64,000 nucleotides of DNA from Abelmoschus esculentus. Lineage: Eukaryota > Streptophyta > Magnoliopsida > Malvales > Malvaceae. Shown in pieces: positions 35,301 through 48,292 of this stretch. Both the position numbers and the translations under genes were made by a program. Every line of letters starts with the position of its first letter. The stretch's first letter is position 1. The stretch covers positions 10,828,737 to 10,892,736 of the forward strand of contig JAUCBN010000034.1 of the NCBI GenBank assembly GCA_035048815.1, written 5' to 3'. The notes beneath the pieces were generated by a model. The model saw only the letters and a program-made list of their open reading frames with translations, searched no databases and was not told the DNA's origin.

Positions 35301-38300
35301 TTTCAGAGAATCCAGTATGTAATTTTATACTTTAGTGTCTATTTTAAAACTAAATTGATTCAACTCATGTGCAGCTTTTCGTTGCAGACTGTTGCTGCTG
35401 CTTTGTATGATGAAGGTGCCATTAGAGTTATTTATGTGGTTATTGTCAATTGTAGCTACATGCTTGAGAGGTCATCAAACAGTTATGGTAAGTTAATGTG
35501 TGTTTATGTTGAGTGAGTTGCTAGTTTGATTTAATTATATTGTACTCAAGGGTGAGCAATTTTCATTTACAACAGAGTTTGTCAAATTGACTGAAGCAAT
35601 ATGGTTAAAATGGTCCTATTGTTTTGTTAAGTTCAGAATTAGGCTCGGTTAATCTGATTAATTTGGTTGGTTATGGTTTTGTAATTTTTAATCAGTTAAA
35701 GAATTGACGACTTTAACATATTTTGTATATATGAGTATATATTTATATTATATTTTTATAATCTATAACTCCTCCAAGATAATGCTTGACATGTTGATAG
35801 TCATCTAATGTCCAGTTTATAAGTTCAGCATGTTGTATGCTCATGATGTCAATCCCATCAGATAAATTCTAACTTAAGTAGTCTAAAGAAAAGTAAAATT
35901 TAATGTAGAATTTTAGGATCAAAACATCAGACTATTTTTTTTTTAATTTGGTAACCAACAAAATTAAAGGATGCAATTCTTGTTCTGTTATCGGTTAATT
36001 CATAAAATTCAGTCAATAAAGTATATAACTCCGGTTAATACGGCTTTTGATAATTTCTCATGAATTAATTGATTGCTCGCCCCAATTGCAGCTTATAATG
36101 GGAACTGATGTTTATGATTTATATAGTTAAAAGCTAATATAAATGCACCAGGATTGCATTATAAGTTCAATCAGCATAATCTAATAATAAGGGGTGAGTT
36201 GGGTAAAACTTTTTGTAATGGTTTCCGGTTCCCTAAGTTTTTTGGGCTTAATACTTGTGTCAAATCTCTCTTTTTTGCTTTCAAGTACACCAGAAGCTTT
36301 AAAAGATAGTGATACGATCATGGTTTATTGGGCTCTATCATAGCATGTTTTTGTCTGTATGTTATCATCATCTATGATGTGAATTACGAATTGCTTGTTG
36401 ACCTAAATTATGTTGTTTATATATGTTTAGATTTCTGCAATGTCTCTGTCCTGTGTGGTTAAAGACAGTTTTTTTATCGACCTTGCTTTATGACATCATT
36501 TTATGTTTTCTTGAACAGATTATCTTGTTGATGAGGGTACCGAATGCAATTCTACATCTGATTTATTACTGGAACGCAACCGTGAACAGAGTTTAGTTGA
36601 TGTTTTAATTCCTTCACTTGTATTGCTAATCACACTTTTGCAGAGATTACAGGTTTGTTGCTTTATAGTTAGATTGTATCCTTATGAATCATGTTTTTGA
36701 TTTGATAAGGAAGATAATTTTCTTCTTACGAAAAGCATCATGAAACATTTTGTGGATTTATGGGGAGATTGAATATGCTATGTACCTACTTTGTTTAGTT
36801 TGGAATAGTTTCTAGTGGAAGAGCATAGAATTGATGCTTGCAGACACTTCTGCAAAAGATTGTTACGTTAATGTTTTAGCATTAAAGTTTCCTTCTAATT
36901 GAGAAAATAAAAACTGGCATTAATTGTGAAGTTCATGAAATACCAATTCCCTTACGATCTGACTCTTTGCACTAGTTAATGGTTTACTGCATTTTTGCTC
37001 ATCGTTAACCTTCTTTTTATCAATTTATGCCATCTTCCCAATTTGAGAATTGAGTTATATCCTCTACATGTAGGAAGCTAAGGAACAGCACAAGAATACG
37101 AAACTGATGAATGCATTGTTACGATTGCATCGAGAAGTAAGGTAATTAACATTTCACTGTTCCCAATAGAAACTTTTTCAGACCAGGCACATTTATGGAG
37201 AAAGGCACTAATCGTATTGCTGTCTTGCAGCCCAAAGCTTGCAGCTTGTGCAGCTGATTTATCCTCTCCCTATCCTTATTCTGCACTTGGTTTTGAAGCT
37301 GTCTGCCATCTTGCTGTGTCAGCTCTTGCTTATTGGCCGGTATATGGTTGGAGTCCTGGCCTCTTCCATACAATTCTTGCCGGTGTTCAAACTACTTCGT
37401 CACTGGCCTTGGGTCCAAAAGAGACCTGCAGTTTACTTTTTCTTTTGGTATTTTCGTTTTCCTTTTCTCTAATACTTATAGCACCCTAGTCTCCTTACTC
37501 GTATCAAGAAATATTACCTATTTAATTTTTTCTTGTTGCACATATCTTACCTACAATGGTGGTTATGAAGGAACTTGTTTTTTTTCCCACAAGGATTGCT
37601 TGTTGTCTTCATTTTTCTATATGCCAATCTGGAAAACAATGAATCCCAAATTTGCATACTGTACTTACTCTGTTTGCTGCCCTTTCCAATATGATTGTTC
37701 TGTTATTTGAAATGGAAGATCCTTCTCTCAACTTAGGGCATGTTTCTGCTTAAATGGGGATTTACTTTAATTGCAGCATTAACTAATTTCTTTTGCCTTT
37801 TACATTGCAAGAATGATTTATTTCCTGGAGAAAGTATCTGGTGTTGGAAGAATGGGATGCCTTTGTTGAGTGCTCTTAGGTCATTGGCTATAGGGACTTT
37901 ATTGGGACCTAACAAGGAGAGACAGGTTGATTGGTATCTAGATTGTGGTCACCTTGAGAAGTTGTTCAACCAATTGACACCACAGCTTGACAAAATTGCC
38001 CAGATAATCCAACATTATGCCATATCTGTATGTGCTCTTTCATCAACATGCTACTTTAGTTTTTTTATCATTTGAAATATCTGGTATTGCAGGAATGTAG
38101 AAAGGGTGGCGACAGCTAGCTATATTATTTTGATAAGCTTGCTTTGTATCATGTAGCGTTTACTAATATATTTCTTTTAAGCAGACCTTGGTAGTTATAC
38201 AAGACATGCTTCGAGTTTTTATAATTCGCATTGCTTGCCAAAAAGCTGAACAGGCTTCCAAACTTCTGCGGCCTATATTATCATGGATACAAGATCACAC

Positions 38301-41300
38301 TTCTGACTTATCTTCCTTATCTGACATGGATGCTTACAAGGTGATGGCTGCTAATTTTTTTGCCCAAGCTACCTTTTTGTGGTTGTTTAGATTGTTATGC
38401 CTATTACCAAATGGTTTCCATTTTTCCCTTCTGCAGGTTCATAGATTCCTTGATTTTCTCGCTGGCTTACTGGAGCATCCATATGCCAAGGTTTTACAAT
38501 CTTTGGATTCCTTACCTCCACTCCTTTCCCTTCTTCCCCTCTTCCCCTACAATTTGCAGTGTATTTTACTCATGCTGCTTTCTGCATCAGGTGCTGTTGC
38601 TTGGAGAGGGTTTTCCTCAAATACTAACAGGAGTTTTGGAGAGTTGTTTTGATGTTACTGATTCAGATAGGAAGCAGGTTTCAGATTGTAGAGATTCTGC
38701 TAAATATGGGTTTGCTTTGACTAGTTTGTGTATCCCAGTTTTTCAGTCTATCTCACTACTATGTAGTTCTCGGACATTTCCCCGGTATGATGGCAGGCAT
38801 GATATGTGAGTTGACTACTTGCATTGACTTTCACTCTCTCTCCTCTTAATGATTTATTTGGAATGCAATTGCACATGCTTTTTACTGCTTAATGATGTTT
38901 TCACTCAAGCTCGTTGTGGTCTAATAGGCACAAATTTGAAAGTTTGAGCCCCAAAGATTGTTCAGTATTTATTAATCAACTCTTGAAGTATTGCAAGGTA
39001 ATTGGAAGACTTAAAAATCTTTTGATAGACTCACCATTCTCTTATGAAGAACAAGAACTGTCATAGTTTCACAAGATATCTGATCTTGTAATTGAAATTC
39101 CATTTTGTTTCTCAGGTCTTACCAGTTGGAAAAGAATTAGTGTCTTGCCTTACAGCTTTTAAAGACATGGGTTCTTGCACTGCAGGGCGTAGTGCATTGC
39201 TGTCTGCTTTGCTAGATAGCAGCAGTTCTACTCACAAGGAACCTGAATCAGATAGCGAAAATGAAAAGAATGTAAATTTTCATTTTCTGAATGAATCTGA
39301 ATGGAGAAAGTCTCCCCCCTTGCTATGTTGCTGGATAAAGTTATTAAGATCCGTTGATCCAAAAGATTATTTATCACCTTTTACAGTTGAAGCTGCTAAT
39401 GCATTGTCTTTAGGTACTTTGGGCTTTTGCATGGATGGGAATAGGTGAGATGCATACATCTATCACCAATCTCTTTCATAAGATTGCTGCATTTCTATAC
39501 TTCCACTAGACTAGAAGAGTGTTTAATATTTTTGCTGGTAGGATTTATCATTTCATTGTTTTAGACCATACTAACATATTCTTATGGCTCACGTATGTTT
39601 TTGAGGAAGTTGGTGTTGTGCTTGTTTTTACCCTTTATTTTCATAGAAAATAGGGAAATCTCGCGAAAACACTTTTGGTGATTCAAAGAGAACGAGTTTC
39701 AGAAAATTCAGCTCCAGTTATGGCAGAAAATTGAGAAAGATTCAACATGTTTTATTATTTTCTCTAGAGAAAGCAAAACACTGTCTTTCTCATCAAATGC
39801 AGTGGGATTGGAGAAAGAAATAAGACATTTTGGAAACCAAAACAAAGAAGTTCAAATCTTTTTGAAGCCCAAATTCAACCTAGCTTTTTCTTGTTATATG
39901 CACAAATGCATTACAATGTGTAAAGCTTGATTCATGTTCGGTTCCTACAATGTCTACACATTAGTTTCTTTGCTCATCTGTTTGTTGGAAGAGTATTGTG
40001 GCTAACTAATTGTGTGCTCATGTATCAGTTTGAACATGAATGCTGTTGTAGCATTGAAATTCCTTTTCGGGCTTCCTGATGATATGGCTGGGATAGGTGG
40101 CTTTCCTGAAGACAATATAAAATATATCCATGAATTTTCTTCTCTGCTAAGCTCAAGGATTGATAATGGTGATGACTATCAAACTTCATCCAATATACAT
40201 ATCACCATGTGTCAGGTATAACTAAGTGTAATTGCATCTCTCATTTCCCTGATTTGTTTATCAAACTTTAACTAATCACTGATGTACAGGCTTCGGAATC
40301 TGTGAAATCGTTGTTGTTATTGTTCCAAAGTTTGACTGCTACTGTTGATGTGGATGATACCAGTCTCTATGAAAGTCTTTCTTTTCCTCAAAACAATGTT
40401 CAAGTCCCTTCTGGAATTCACTGCTTTGGACTAGCCTTCAACGAAAAGGCTGATGACAGCATTTACGTAGGAGGATTAGAAGACAAGTTCTCATGGGAAT
40501 TGCCTGAAACGTTACCTGGTAGATTGTTTCAGACAGCTCTTCCTACAAGAAGGAAACTGCAACCAGCTGAGAGCTCAACTAGGAGTGCGAGAGGAGACAA
40601 CTCAGTGGCTGAGATAACAAACCCAACTGCATTTCAATGTGGACCGGGTACTACTCGAAGGGATAGCTTTCGACAGCGCAAACCTAATACTAGCAGGCCT
40701 CCATCTATGCATGTGGATGATTATGTTGCAAGAGAAAGGAGTGTTGATGGTGTTGCTAATTCTAATGTAATAGCAGTTCAGCGAGTAGGATCTTCTGGAG
40801 GGAGACCACCTTCTATTCATGTGGATGAATTTATGGCTAGACAGAGGGAGCGCCAAAATCCTATCGCATCAGGGGGTGAGACTGCAGCACAATCTAAGAA
40901 TGCAGCTCCTGTAAACGGTCCAGATAATGAAAAAGTAAACAAATCTAAGCAGCTGAAATCTGATCCTGATGATGATCTCCAAGGAATTGATATAGTGTTT
41001 GATGGTGAGGAATCTGAAACTGATGATAAGTTACCCTTCCCCCAGCCAGATGATAATTTGCAGCAGCCTGCTCCTGTAATCTTTGAGCAAAGTTCACCAC
41101 AGTCTGTTGTTGAAGAGACTGAAAGTGCTGTTAATGGAAATAGTCAATTTTCTCGCTTGGGTACACCTTTAGCATATAATGTCGATGAGAGTGCCCAAAG
41201 TGAGTTTTCTTCAAGGATGTCAGTTTCACGTCCTGAAATGTCTTTAACCCGAGAACCTAGTATTTCTTCAGATAAGAAATATTTTGAGCAATTTGATGAC

Positions 41301-42950
41301 TCGAAGAATGCCGTTTCAATTAACAACTCTAGTGTGATTGATTCTGGAGCTGGGACAAATGGTTCGGGCTTCGCTGCCCCAGTTTATAGTAATGCGCCTG
41401 CAATATCAGTGCAGTTGCCGGCAGATTCAAGGATAACTTCACAAAAGTTCTATCCAAAGAGCAATGCACAGTATGGTAGTAATATTCCTGTGGCTTCTGG
41501 ATCTCGAGGATTATATGAGCATAAAGTTCTGCCAAATCAACCACCTTTACCTCCAATGCCACCTCCACCAATTTTGCCAGTAAGTTCTCTAACTAACTAG
41601 TTGTGCTCATTTGTAAGTTTCCAGCCTGACATTTATTATTCACCTCTTTCGGTAGATTGTTTACTTGCACTCTATAAATGGTCGACTTTTCTTTCTTGCA
41701 GGTCAAATCTGATTATTTATCTTCAGTTACTGGCAGTCCTTCACTGTTGCAATCTTCTCATCCCATGTCAGATTCCAAGTTTATGAGAACCTCTATGCCT
41801 TCACCCAGTGGAACTACTAGGCCTCCACCACCAGTTCCTTCAACGCCTCCTCCCTTTGCATCTAGCCCATATAATTTAGCTTCCTTAAATACTTCTCCTT
41901 CCCAACCAGCACTCTATAACCAGTCTGGTATAGGGAAAACTGAACTTCCTACAGGCTCTATTGGACCTTCTATTGATGCTCGACTTCCTACATCAGCTGC
42001 TGGCTTGGCTTCTTATCCACCTCCACCATTGATGCAATCATTAGTTTTTAATAGGCCTCCTTCATTCCCTGTTACACCTTATGGAAACTTTCCTGGATTG
42101 CAGCAGGGTGAGAATCACCCTCCTAGTATCTTGCAGAACCCCTCTATACCCCAGTCGTCTATTCAGTCGATGCAATCTCTTACTCAGTTGCAGAAGCTTC
42201 ATCGTCCATTGCAGCCAACTCAACATCTTAGGCCATCCATGCAATCATCACAGCAGTTGGAGCAAGGATTGTCATCTCAAACACCTGTCCAGATGCAAAT
42301 ACAGTCATTACAGATGCTGCAACAAGCTCAGGTTGCTCCTGTAAATCCTTATTATCAGCCTCAACAGCCTGAGTTTTCAGCAGCACAACACCAGCTGCAA
42401 GTTGAGCTTGCGCAACCACAAGCTCCACCGCAAGCTGGTGGTACGTCACAGCAGCAACAAGATTCCGGATTGTCCTTGCACGAGTACTTCCAGTCTCCAG
42501 AAGCTATTCAGGTACGAATCATGCAAGTATAACTCCATGAAGAGGGAATGCATCTACTTGATATTTTCTATAATAATTTATCTCTACTCTTCCCGAATGC
42601 AGTCTTTGTTGAGGGATCGAGAAAAACTTTGCCAGCTACTGGAGCAGCATCCAAAGTTAATGCAGATGCTTCAGGTTTAGTTCCTACATTTCTTCAACTC
42701 TTTGTTTGTCTGTAAGGAGATTTCATAGTTGAGTAATACTAATCAACATGCAGAAGGCCAAGTTTCTATGATTTTATGTTTTTTAGACTCGGATGCGAGT
42801 GTTGGATACATCCAACATGAGTTTTCTTAAGCTTTTCCATGCATTCCTATTCTCCAGAAGCTATGACATGCTTATATATTCCTTGCTATAAATATTTTAA
42901 CCGAGGTTATTTCTCATGTTCTCTAACAGGAAAAATTAGGTCAGCTGTAA
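29373..42950 (+). CDS. VIR: VIRILIZER (VIRMA homologue), m6A methyltransferase complex scaffold
   Basis: Twenty-eight GT-AG exons give an uninterrupted 2183-residue protein, close to the roughly 2140 residues of Arabidopsis VIR. Exons: 29373-29447, 29649-29737, 30790-30913, 31406-32065, 32196-32564, 32664-32768, 32875-33057, 33769-33910, 33998-34179, 34292-34377, 34468-34516, 34668-34734, 34833-35314, 35388-35487, 36519-36652, 37074-37141, 37231-37447, 37812-38027, 38185-38340, 38437-38490, 38591-38805, 38928-38997, 39116-39444, 40029-40215, 40290-41579, 41702-42511, 42603-42674, 42930-42950. The N terminus (MGRPDPCVLFSQTFVHTHLDEYVDEV) is the Virilizer domain. Residues to about 1450 are helical-repeat-like. 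The C-terminal third has two RPPS-HVD motifs, a polyproline run and a Q/P-rich tail ending LLRDREKLCQLLEQHPKLMQ. Family role: nuclear m6A writer with MTA, MTB, FIP37 and HAKAI. Intron 14 (1031 bases) holds a transposon-like insert; introns 2 and 7 are also long, with nothing else recognised. Confidence 0.95.
35547..36085. mobile_element. hAT-like nonautonomous element in VIR intron 14
   Basis: The left end CAAGGGTGAGCAAT and the reverse complement of the right end TTGGGGCGAGCAAT are nearly identical inverted termini. Candidate 8-bp duplications (ATTGTACT and ATTGCAGC) match at only about 5 of 8 positions, so the element is old or the boundaries are off by a base. The interior is AT-rich with GGTTAAT/ATTAACC-type motifs in opposite orientations. 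No coding sequence is present. It lies wholly within the intron, more than 400 bases from the acceptor. Confidence 0.55.
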
Positions 42951-43559
42951 CATCAACAGCATGATGTGGGATTGTAAGGATTATGCAAACATATTTAGGA
43001 CCTGCAACAACAAGCTTCCCCCCTTGGTCGCCATGCTTCAAATCCAGTTGCCTGTTATTTTGTATGAGTTGGACCATATGTATATTATTTTCCATTTACT
43101 ATTACAATTTTCATTTTTTAAATTGTTTTATGATTTTATTGATGAGTTGGGGAAAACTTTCCATTTACAACATTCATTTTTTTTAATTGTTCAATGATTT
43201 TATATGCTTTATTGGCTTCATCACTACATAAAAATTGCTAAATAGAAAGCCCGATCACTTCTTTGTATGGATAATTATTGAATAAGAAGAGAATTATTTT
43301 TTAAAAATCTCTTGAAAAATATAACATTTATCTTAATGCACGCTTTTGTTAAACATTACAAACAATTTATTTAATATCATGGAAAACAATTGGTGTCTAT
43401 CAAGTCACTTATAAATCATAAGCAACGATGTGTGATTTCTAATTGGTAATTAGTAACAATTTTAAGCTTCTATGTTTATATATTCAAGCAAAAATAAATG
43501 GTAGAACGTACCATAAATTTAACATGAAAGACATAAAACGAGTCTTTTGGACATCCAAA
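42951..43559. other. 3' flank of VIR
   Basis: Probable 3' untranslated region, then AT-rich DNA without recognised features. Confidence 0.4.
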
Positions 43560-44510
43560 TCAAGTGATTACTTAAAAAGGTATTGAAATATCTTAAATAT
43601 ATTCGAGATAGTCTAATGTATTTAGATAGTTGTATTAGACCAAATATTATTTTTACTGTGATTAGTTTAAATAGATTCACTAGTAATCTAAGTGAAATTA
43701 GTGAAAACTAATCGTAAAGGTATTGAAATATCTTAAATATACTCAAAGTTATAGATTGTATTATTCTAGAGATTCTATAGTGGGATATTTGATATTCAAG
43801 ATAAGAAAGTTACGAGTAAATATATTTTTATTTTGGGAGAAAGATCATGTCAAAGAAATTCTCAAAACAAATTAGATCCACAATAAAATATGACTTTAAA
43901 AGTTTAAAAAAATCTAAAAAAGAAGTTGAATGGCTTCGAAATGTCTTGAAGTATACTCCTAATTGACAAAAGTCAATGCCCACAATATGTATATATTGTC
44001 GTAACCAAACAACAATTGATAGAATGCATAACTTTATGTTTATATTTGTATCATCAATATAATATCGTTAGACAATTGATCTCAAAAAAAGTTATCTCTT
44101 TTGATTTTATAATGTTAAAGGATAACATTGTGGATCCGCTAACTAACGAGTTAAATCAAAATCAGGTTAAGAAAACATCGATAAGAATATGACTAAAACT
44201 TAGAAAAATTTAAGATGATATATGAAGGAAAATCTTACCTAATTAGCTAGAGGTCTCAAGATTTAGGTTCAAAGGAACAACGTATTTGCATAGAACTTGT
44301 GTGATTACTGTGAGTTTTTTCTCCCAAATTCGTTCCTACGATATAAATAATGACCAAAATGAAATAGGTTAAACAATACTTTTAATGATCCATGTGTATT
44401 TCGATGAGTCGAGCAACATAAATTATCTACGTAAGAGTGAAGTGACATCATTTCAAAAAGACTATTGAAGCATAGTTCTCTCAAACTCTTTCAAATCAAA
44501 TAAATAAATT
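43560..44510 (+). mobile_element. Ty1/copia retrotransposon relic (RNase H end of pol and following sequence)
   Basis: Conceptual pieces in order: VLKYLKYIRDSLMYLDS (from 43580), SKYIFILGE, KKFSKQIRST, EVEWLRNVLKYTP, ICIYCRNQTTIDR and LKDNIVDPLTNEL. These are the landmarks of copia RNase H and the pol C terminus (family form: SSKQ, EAEWLR, DNIADPLTK). They lie in different frames with stops, so the copy is dead. The following segment (GGTCTCAAGATTTAGGTTCA) resembles the usual region before a 3' LTR. Confidence 0.75.
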
Positions 44511-45643
44511 GAACGTTTTAAAATTCTAATGATCAAAATAAATTTAAAATAAATTTTAATAATAATTTAAGTAAATAAATTCAACATTTGAAAACTTATT
44601 CTTACATGTTTTTTTAAGAAAAATGTTTTTGAATAAAAATCCATTCATTCATTACCTTTAAAATTGTCCTGCTATTAAAGAGTGCTATGCTCCATTTTTA
44701 TTGGAAACATTTTTTTGGGTCCTTACTGGTTTCAAACCATTTTAATGTCTATAAAATATTTGTAATTAATATGAACCAGAACATAATTAATTGAAAAAGT
44801 ATATTTAATCGAATTAATATGAACTAGAACTTAATTAATTGCTCCATTCTATTAAAAAATTAATTCATCCCTCCTGATAATTAAAAAAAAAGTTTTATCT
44901 GTTTGATTGTTAAAGAAGGATAATAAAAGATTTAATTAAATAATTAAATATATATTTGAAAATTTCATGAAAAATAGAATATTTTATGAACAATAGCTAG
45001 AAGTTGAGTTTCTTTGATGTAAGAAAATCACAGTAAATACAATACACTTTAATCATAAAAAACTTTGAAAACAAAAGCACACTAAGAAAAAGGGTAAACT
45101 ATATGGTAGATCCCTTTTGTTTGTGGGGAGTTTAATTTTGGTCATCAATTTTAAAAAAGTAATAATTTGGTCATTTACCTTTTCGATTTATAGTATTTTA
45201 ATCGTTAGTTCGATGATGTGACACGTTAATAAAATGGTAAATTTTAACCCCTAAACTTTTAAAAGTTGACTGTCACTAATTTTAAAATAAAAGCCTTTTT
45301 TATCCTAGAAATTCTCTTCTCTAATCCTAAGATTGTTGTTATCGATGTCTTCAACCAACACCCGATATGTCTCCAATGAAGAGGAACTCCCGTTACAAGA
45401 AAAAGTTATTAGATGGGTTTAACTCACCATATGATCTATGATCTCATCTAATAATAAATTTCTATGGTGAAGATTCAACTCTTTCCTATATGTTATTAAA
45501 TGGATGAATCTTAATGGATGAGATCATAGATGACGTGATAAGCCGTGGATGAGACTATAAAGTTTAGAATCGAAAGGTAATAATTTAGTACCTTAAAAGA
45601 AATACATGACACACAATTGTATTAGGAGAAATTATGTCATTAA
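44511..45643. other. AT-rich intergenic DNA with Mutator-like end fragments
   Basis: At 45094 AGGGTAAACTATATGGTAGA begins like the outer end of MULE-type elements. Around 45420-45540 the words GATCATAGAT and ATCTATGATC face each other. No gene is seen. Confidence 0.4.
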
Positions 45644-45654
45644 CCCTATTCACC

Positions 45655-45857
45655 GAGTAGAAATCCTCTACATCTTTTTTATGCCTCCTTTGAAAATTTT
45701 CTAAAAAATTGAATTTTAAGTCCTAACCTTTATTTTCTATATCCTAAATCCCAAACCCAACACCTAATTTCCTAAACCCTAACCAAGACCCCTAACTTAA
45801 AACCCTAAACCCTCTAATTTGAAGTGGAGGCATAAGAAAGAGGTATACGATTTACAC
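45655..45857. mobile_element. Mutator-like MITE with 11-bp flanking duplication
   Basis: The 11-mer CCCTATTCACC flanks both sides (45644-45654 and 45858-45868). The arms begin GAGTAGAAATCCTCTACATC and, reversed, GTGTAAATCGTATACCTC, and both contain TTATGCCTCC. The interior consists of CCTAAACCCTAA-like words. Length 203 bp. Confidence 0.75.
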
Positions 45858-45868
45858 CCCTATTCACC

Positions 45869-46592
45869 ACGTCATGAACCCTATTCATCTGTGTTCTTAA
45901 CCAATCAAATTCATTCATCTCATTCTTTTTTCAAAGTGAATCATTACTTCTTTCTTATATGTAATTAGTGAGTGGGTAATTATTAGATAATTATTTATAG
46001 ATGAACGAACCTGATTGTTTGAACTACGAATAACGTGATGAACAAGGTTGATGATATAATTTTTCGTTGTATTTGTTATCCAAATGCACTTTATAATCGT
46101 GACTTGTAACTTTAAAAAAAAAAAAAAAACATTACAGTTACAAATCATGTCCTAAAACTTGAAGGTGCTTGAAGTCATTCCAAGTGACTTGGAACCAAAC
46201 ATGATTGGATGATTCAAACATTTTGAAGTGCAAAGGGATTACTTTAAACATTCATTCCACAACTCCCAAAAGATTTGATATCAAAATCAAATCCTGGAAA
46301 ATTCGATTGTCTTCGAAGGGAATCTAAGTTAGAAAAATACATAATTTTAATCAAAACTTAAGCTTTGACACTTTCTTCTCATAGATTTTGGAAGATTCGG
46401 TCATTTAATTAAGAAACATTAGATAACACGACATCATGAGATTGTCTGTCAGTATTTTTTTAAGACAAAGTTTTGGCACTTGCATCTGATTTCATGTGTT
46501 GCCTACAGTTTCTCAACAGAGTAATATACTTTGACCAAAACTCAATCTCTACGAGAAAGACGTAAACTTTTATATTGGATTTTCCTTTATAT
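45869..46592. other. intergenic, nothing recognised
   Basis: Contains a poly-A/T run near 46112. No gene-like frame or repeat structure. Confidence 0.4.
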
Positions 46593-47166
46593 TAGGGGTG
46601 GGTGTGAAAAAAAAAATCCGAAAATTCGAAACCAATTTTAAAAATGAAAATTTTGAATTGAAAAAATAGTTAAGCAAACTGAAAATTTTATTTTAGTTTG
46701 GATTTTTATTTTTATATTGAAATCGGTTCAATTACAGTTTAGGATTTTTAAGATAAATCAAATAGTCGAATTGATAAATATATAAAATTATATATTATTT
46801 TTAATATTTTATATTAAAAATAGTTTTTATTTTATTTTCTCATTCCCAAAAAGTAAAGTTATAATTTCATTTTATGAAGTTTAAGTATTTAACTTCCGGT
46901 ATTAAAAAATAATATTAATATCATATGTCGTTTTTACAAATATATATATATATATATCTTTCCTAACATATTGTTAAAATTTATATTTTTAATAAAAATA
47001 AAAAATGTTATCTAACTCGAACCTAATCGATTTTTTTGATTAATCGGATAAATAATTAACTAGTTGAATAATTATAATTTAAGATTGTGAATCGTGTCAT
47101 TTGAATTTACCGATTAACTAAAATAAATTATTAATGATTAATCAATCCCAATTTTATACACCCCTA
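46593..47166. mobile_element. hAT-like nonautonomous element
   Basis: TAGGGGTGGGTGTGAAAAAA at the left and TTTTATACACCCCTA at the right. Flanks CTTTATAT and CTTTATAC match at 7 of 8. The arms contain degenerate AAATCGGTT/AACCTAATCGA words. Confidence 0.7.
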
Positions 47167-48292
47167 CTTTATACATTCCTTTTAATAAATCTCATTTGCA
47201 TGATGATCGGATCAACCAAAATTTCATTATTATTATTAATTAAGTTTTTTTTATTGAATCCTTGGTGCCATTTTCCGCGGACCATGTTTTGTTTTAGCAA
47301 GAATTAATGATAGTTTAGAACTGATTTTAGATTGTTTTGTTTCACATGCATGCACGGGGTAGAACTTAGAAGGAACTGAATCACGGACAAATGCAATGGG
47401 AAAAACCAATCACTGTCACCAAAAAAGAGGCAAATCTTTGGTCAACGACAAGTTGGAAGTTGGAACAACAGATAAAAAGTAGTTTAGGGTAAACTATAGA
47501 ATCAGTCACCGAATTTTTTAGAATACTTTTAGTTTGGTCTTTAAATTTTTAAAATTTATATTATAATTATTGAATTATTAGTTTATTTTCAGTAAGGTTT
47601 CTCCCATTAATTTCTGTTAGAAAATACAGACATGACATGTTCGGAAGATTTGAAAAGTATGGTTAATTAGAAGAGTTATACAAATCTTGGTTTATTTTCA
47701 CGATTATAGTTGTAATTTTGTGATTATGACTGTTATGTCGTGACTTTTTTTTTTAAATATAACTATGGTTTTACATACGATTACGGTTTGTGATATTATA
47801 AAAGCTCTAAAACTGTTATGATACGACTGTTATATTGCGTTGCAGCCGAAATTTACTATTATACTTATATCTAATACTTTCAGTTAAAGGAAATGATGTT
47901 TGAAAATCATATATAGATATTGCCCTTGTGCAAAAGTTAGAGCACTTCCTATCAAATTTTCAACCATGGCTTCTAGCAATGATCGAGGGGGAATAATTCT
48001 CGGAGGAGCACGATCGACAGGTTTTGAACATGTAAGGCAATGAGAATACAACCCAAAAAAGAAACACAACGAAACTCCCCTATTCCATTACAACTCCCAA
48101 TTCGACAAAACTGTCCAGGTTTTTTCCCATGGTACCTGTCAGAATCCCCAGGATTACCAAGGCTGCTTTATAATCTTCCCTCACCTGAGGGACAAGTTTT
48201 AGTAAGAATATTTACTGCCACGTGTCAAAGAATTATATCCTAAATCATGGGATAATGAAGATAATTTATCCCTACGAATCCTCATAGGCGAA
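47167..48292. other. intergenic with possible gene remnant
   Basis: 47486 onward starts GGGTAAACTATAGAATC, a Mutator-like terminus fragment. 47884-48240 is less AT-rich and may belong to the eIFiso4G relic or another lost gene. A plus-strand ATG at about 47966 opens only 25 codons. Confidence 0.35.

Noticed and set aside
42062..42449. Minus-strand frames opposite VIR exon 26
   Set aside because: Antisense shadows of the Q/P-rich VIR coding sequence.
47966..48043. Plus-strand ATG in good context starting a 25-codon frame (MASSNDRGG...)
   Set aside because: Too short, with no continuation across plausible splice sites and no recognised family; it may overlap pseudogene debris on the other strand.
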